This document shows positions 62,120 to 64,000 of a stretch of 64,000 bases of DNA, piece by piece. Positions within the stretch are counted from its first letter, which is position 1. Every line of letters starts with the position of its first letter. The notes below the pieces were generated by a model that was not told the DNA's origin, ran no database searches, and saw only the letters and a program-made list of their open reading frames with translations. The position numbers and the translations under genes are program-made. Source of the stretch: Fasciola hepatica (Eukaryota > Platyhelminthes > Trematoda > Plagiorchiida > Fasciolidae). The DNA lies in NCBI GenBank assembly GCA_948099385.1, contig CANUEZ040000208.1:1302001-1366000 (forward strand), read 5' to 3'.

Positions 62120-62354
62120 ATGACAAGTGCGAGCAATGCCGTGGCGGAAGCCTTTTACCGTCAATGCGTTTTCGATGAAATCTCATTCGGAAAATATGTG
62201 TGCTTCCCCCAAGCATCAGGCAACCCATAGACTGGCATATTTGCTGCAACCTCTTTGTGGACACAAATTCTGTCGGACATGTTTAGAAGCACCATCGGCA
62301 TATGGCAGTTCATTTTTCGATCTGAATATGTATAGACCATTCAGTGTACTTTAG
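62120..62354 (+). pseudogene. RING-finger exon, TRAF-like, with frameshift
   Basis: An ATG at 62120 opens a frame MTSASNAVAEAFYRQ then FDEISFGKYVCFPQA, which stops at TAG near 62228. In the +1 frame the same stretch continues as PKHQATHRLAYLLQPL then CGHKFCRTCLEAP, an unmistakable second half of a RING finger (CGHxFCxxC). The first Cys is in one frame and the remaining ligands in the other. The switch lies at the cttcccccaag run near 62202-62212, so a small indel there has probably broken the gene. RING fingers bind two zinc ions and act in ubiquitin transfer. The KYVC...CGHKFC...C layout resembles TRAF-type RING domains, but the final CPxC pair is not visible before the stop. Confidence 0.55.
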
Positions 62355-62640
62355 ATTGGGTTGATTGCTACTTAAACGTCAGTAGACATTGTTTTAGCAG
62401 TTTGGTAAGGCAATGGTTTAAGGCTTTTGCAAAAATAAAGGTTTTATGGATACTAACTGAAAGACATTTCTACGTCATTCATGAACAGGTCCCATTCAAT
62501 AAAATTCACAGGGAAGCTATTTTTTCCAGGACAGGAAGAGAGAGTATTATTTTTGCATTCAAGGTATTGGCATAATCGGACATGGTAATAGGCTGTTTCC
62601 CGTAAAATAGAACTAAATGGATCAGTGAAACAAGCTGGAT
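62355..62640. other. Spacer between RING pseudo-exon and Penelope-like fragment
   Basis: Short AT-rich stretch. No coding frame or recognisable repeat was seen. Confidence 0.5.
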
Positions 62641-63600
62641 AATTCTATATTATTGGTCTGAGATGCCGTTGCCTGTTAGCGAGGAACTTCACTATTTGCC
62701 TAGTTCTGGCTTTCTCGGTTTCCGTCTTGGCAAAGTTGGAACCATCGTTAGGTATAGTCTCCATTTTTTCAACATAGTCCGACTTTTTAGAAAGCACTAT
62801 ATCCACCCCCTTATCAGGTCTTTTTACAATCATTTCTACATTATTTTGTAACTCTCTTAGCTTCCTAATATGGTCTATTGTCAGTAAGCCTCTCAGTGTT
62901 GGTTCGACCCCACTGTACTGGAAATATGTATCACCAAGGCAGGTTTGTCATTTTCTAGTTCGGTTTGCAATGACGGAAGTAGATCACTCAATTGGGCATA
63001 GAAATTCTCGAATTATACTTCGGTACCCAGCTGTTTGATCTTGTTCGTTGAGCATCAAAACTCAGCCACAGAGATAATACTTCTGGCAGAAATTTGTCTA
63101 GCTCGATGTTGGATAGGTTGTGTACAATTATTTCGGGATTTGATGGAGACTCACCAACAGGTTTTGATCTTCCAATACCTTTTATCAGTGTTTTTCCTTT
63201 CTGATCCACTTGTTTGTGCACGATTGATTGGACATATTCAATGCATTTCTTTTCTTTCTGTTAGTGTTAACTTATCAAGTACGCGGTAAGTTGACCCAAA
63301 AATCCATTCTAAATTCACGAAATGGCTAGACACAGCATCACGCTCATTGAGAGTTTGACGCCGAAGCGACACAACATATATGAATCCGATTCCGTCTCAA
63401 CATAGTTTCGTATTGTTTGGGAAAAACTGATTGATTGATACAGCCATCAAGAATCTGAACTTGAGTTCCCGCCATGGCCAGTTTGGTAGAGAACTTAATA
63501 TACTTATCAAGTCCCCCTAATACCACGAGGTCGTTGGCCTGTTTGAATGGTTCGAAAAACCCCTCAGTGCACATTTGGAAAACTCAGGTTGGTGAACAAG
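62641..63600 (-). mobile_element. Penelope-like element fragment (N-terminal part), decayed
   Basis: Read on the minus strand, three pieces appear in the order expected of the N-terminal region of Penelope-like retroelements. First, YIKFSTKLAMAGTQVQILDG (63344-63574). Then IVHNLSNIELDKFLPEVLSL (62988-63221), the conserved NLS block. Then TIDHIRKLRELQNNVEMIVK followed by RPDKGVDIVLSKKSDYVEKM (62645 to about 62925), the typical DKG motif just before the RT domain. The pieces are in different frames, so the gene is broken, and the element ends at about 62641 before the RT catalytic core and the GIY-YIG endonuclease. These elements use RT with a GIY-YIG endonuclease and have been reported in trematodes. 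Confidence 0.85.
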
Positions 63601-63879
63601 CTCGTTTTCAGTGATTCCTAATCATGCCAATGCAACACAATATATATGGCTAGATGCATAAGGGATATGGTCAGCAAAAATCGTGTCAGGGATCATTGTT
63701 CACACCTAGTATGGTACAGGATTATCCGGAGACCAGTTTGAATGGACTAATACGTTCTCAACATGTAAGCTTTCGGACGTTCTTGGAATTGACGTTGGGT
63801 GGGGAGTGGGCCAGGGTAGACTGAGTGCATGCATAAATTTCTCCTGAGCACATAAAGGGGGTTGTGGAGGCGAATACCG
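63601..63879. other. Junction sequence between two Penelope-like fragments
   Basis: Separates the minus-strand fragment from the plus-strand one. It may contain their 5' flanks. The 66-codon minus frame at 63706-63906 is Pro-rich and overlaps the plus-strand fragment, so it is not called as a gene. Confidence 0.5.
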
Positions 63880-64000
63880 ACCGCCAGTAGGATGGAGCCA
63901 AACCAACAGTGACAGGCTTACTGACGATAAGTCATACTAAAACTCTAAGAGAGTTACAAAAGAATAAAGAAGTGATTAAAACAAGACCTGACAAGGGGGC
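63880..64000 (+). mobile_element. Second Penelope-like element fragment, cut by window edge
   Basis: On the plus strand, from about 63880, the sequence aligns with the reverse complement of about 62840-62930. It translates KPTVTGLLTISHTKTLREL then QKNKEVIKTRPDKG, the counterpart of TIDHIRKLRELQ and RPDKG in the neighbouring fragment. The frame is open to the window edge, so RT could follow in the next sequence. It is a diverged relative, not a recent duplicate. Confidence 0.8.

Overview
No prokaryotic operon, RNA gene or CRISPR locus is visible. The window looks like repeat-rich, gene-poor eukaryotic DNA. It holds a long satellite array, decayed non-LTR and Penelope-like retroelements, a kilobase-scale inverted repeat, a tandem array of a 2.1-kb gene segment, and short exon-like islands with GT/AG borders. 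The retroelement mix and AT-rich single-copy DNA suggest a flatworm, perhaps a digenean trematode of schistosome type. A degenerate, heterochromatic, sex-chromosome-like (W) location would fit. Both the organism and the chromosome are inference.

Layout. (1) 1-29501: one uninterrupted satellite of about 92 head-to-tail monomers, mostly 317 or 320 bp, cut by the left window edge. It contains higher-order duplications of 8, 4 and 6 monomers, and its last monomers are more diverged. (2) 29502-38300: a large inverted repeat with arms 29834-31340 and 34369-35877 around a spacer of about 3 kb. The right arm runs into a decayed LINE (endonuclease, reverse transcriptase and C-terminal remnants) to about 38.25 kb. 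The left arm carries only its 5' part, inverted. (3) 38300-47527: mostly featureless AT-rich DNA with two plausible but unidentified exon islands near 41.6 and 42.7 kb. (4) 47528-56360: four complete copies plus a partial copy of a 2108/2109-bp unit. Alternating sequence variants suggest that a 4.2-kb dimer was amplified. The unit contains exon-like pieces, one resembling the start of a cadherin repeat. (5) 56309-61060: at the right edge of that array, an exon with a recognisable cadherin-repeat pattern runs into unique DNA, followed by further exon-like segments on the + strand. (6) 62120-64000: a RING-finger exon with an apparent frameshift, then two Penelope-like element fragments facing away from each other, the second cut by the window edge.

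No complete intact gene can be supported. The coding signals are retroelement remnants or single exons. The most notable points are the satellite's higher-order structure with a hammerhead-like but imperfect motif in every monomer, the tandem amplification of a cadherin-like gene segment, and the LINE-bearing inverted repeat.
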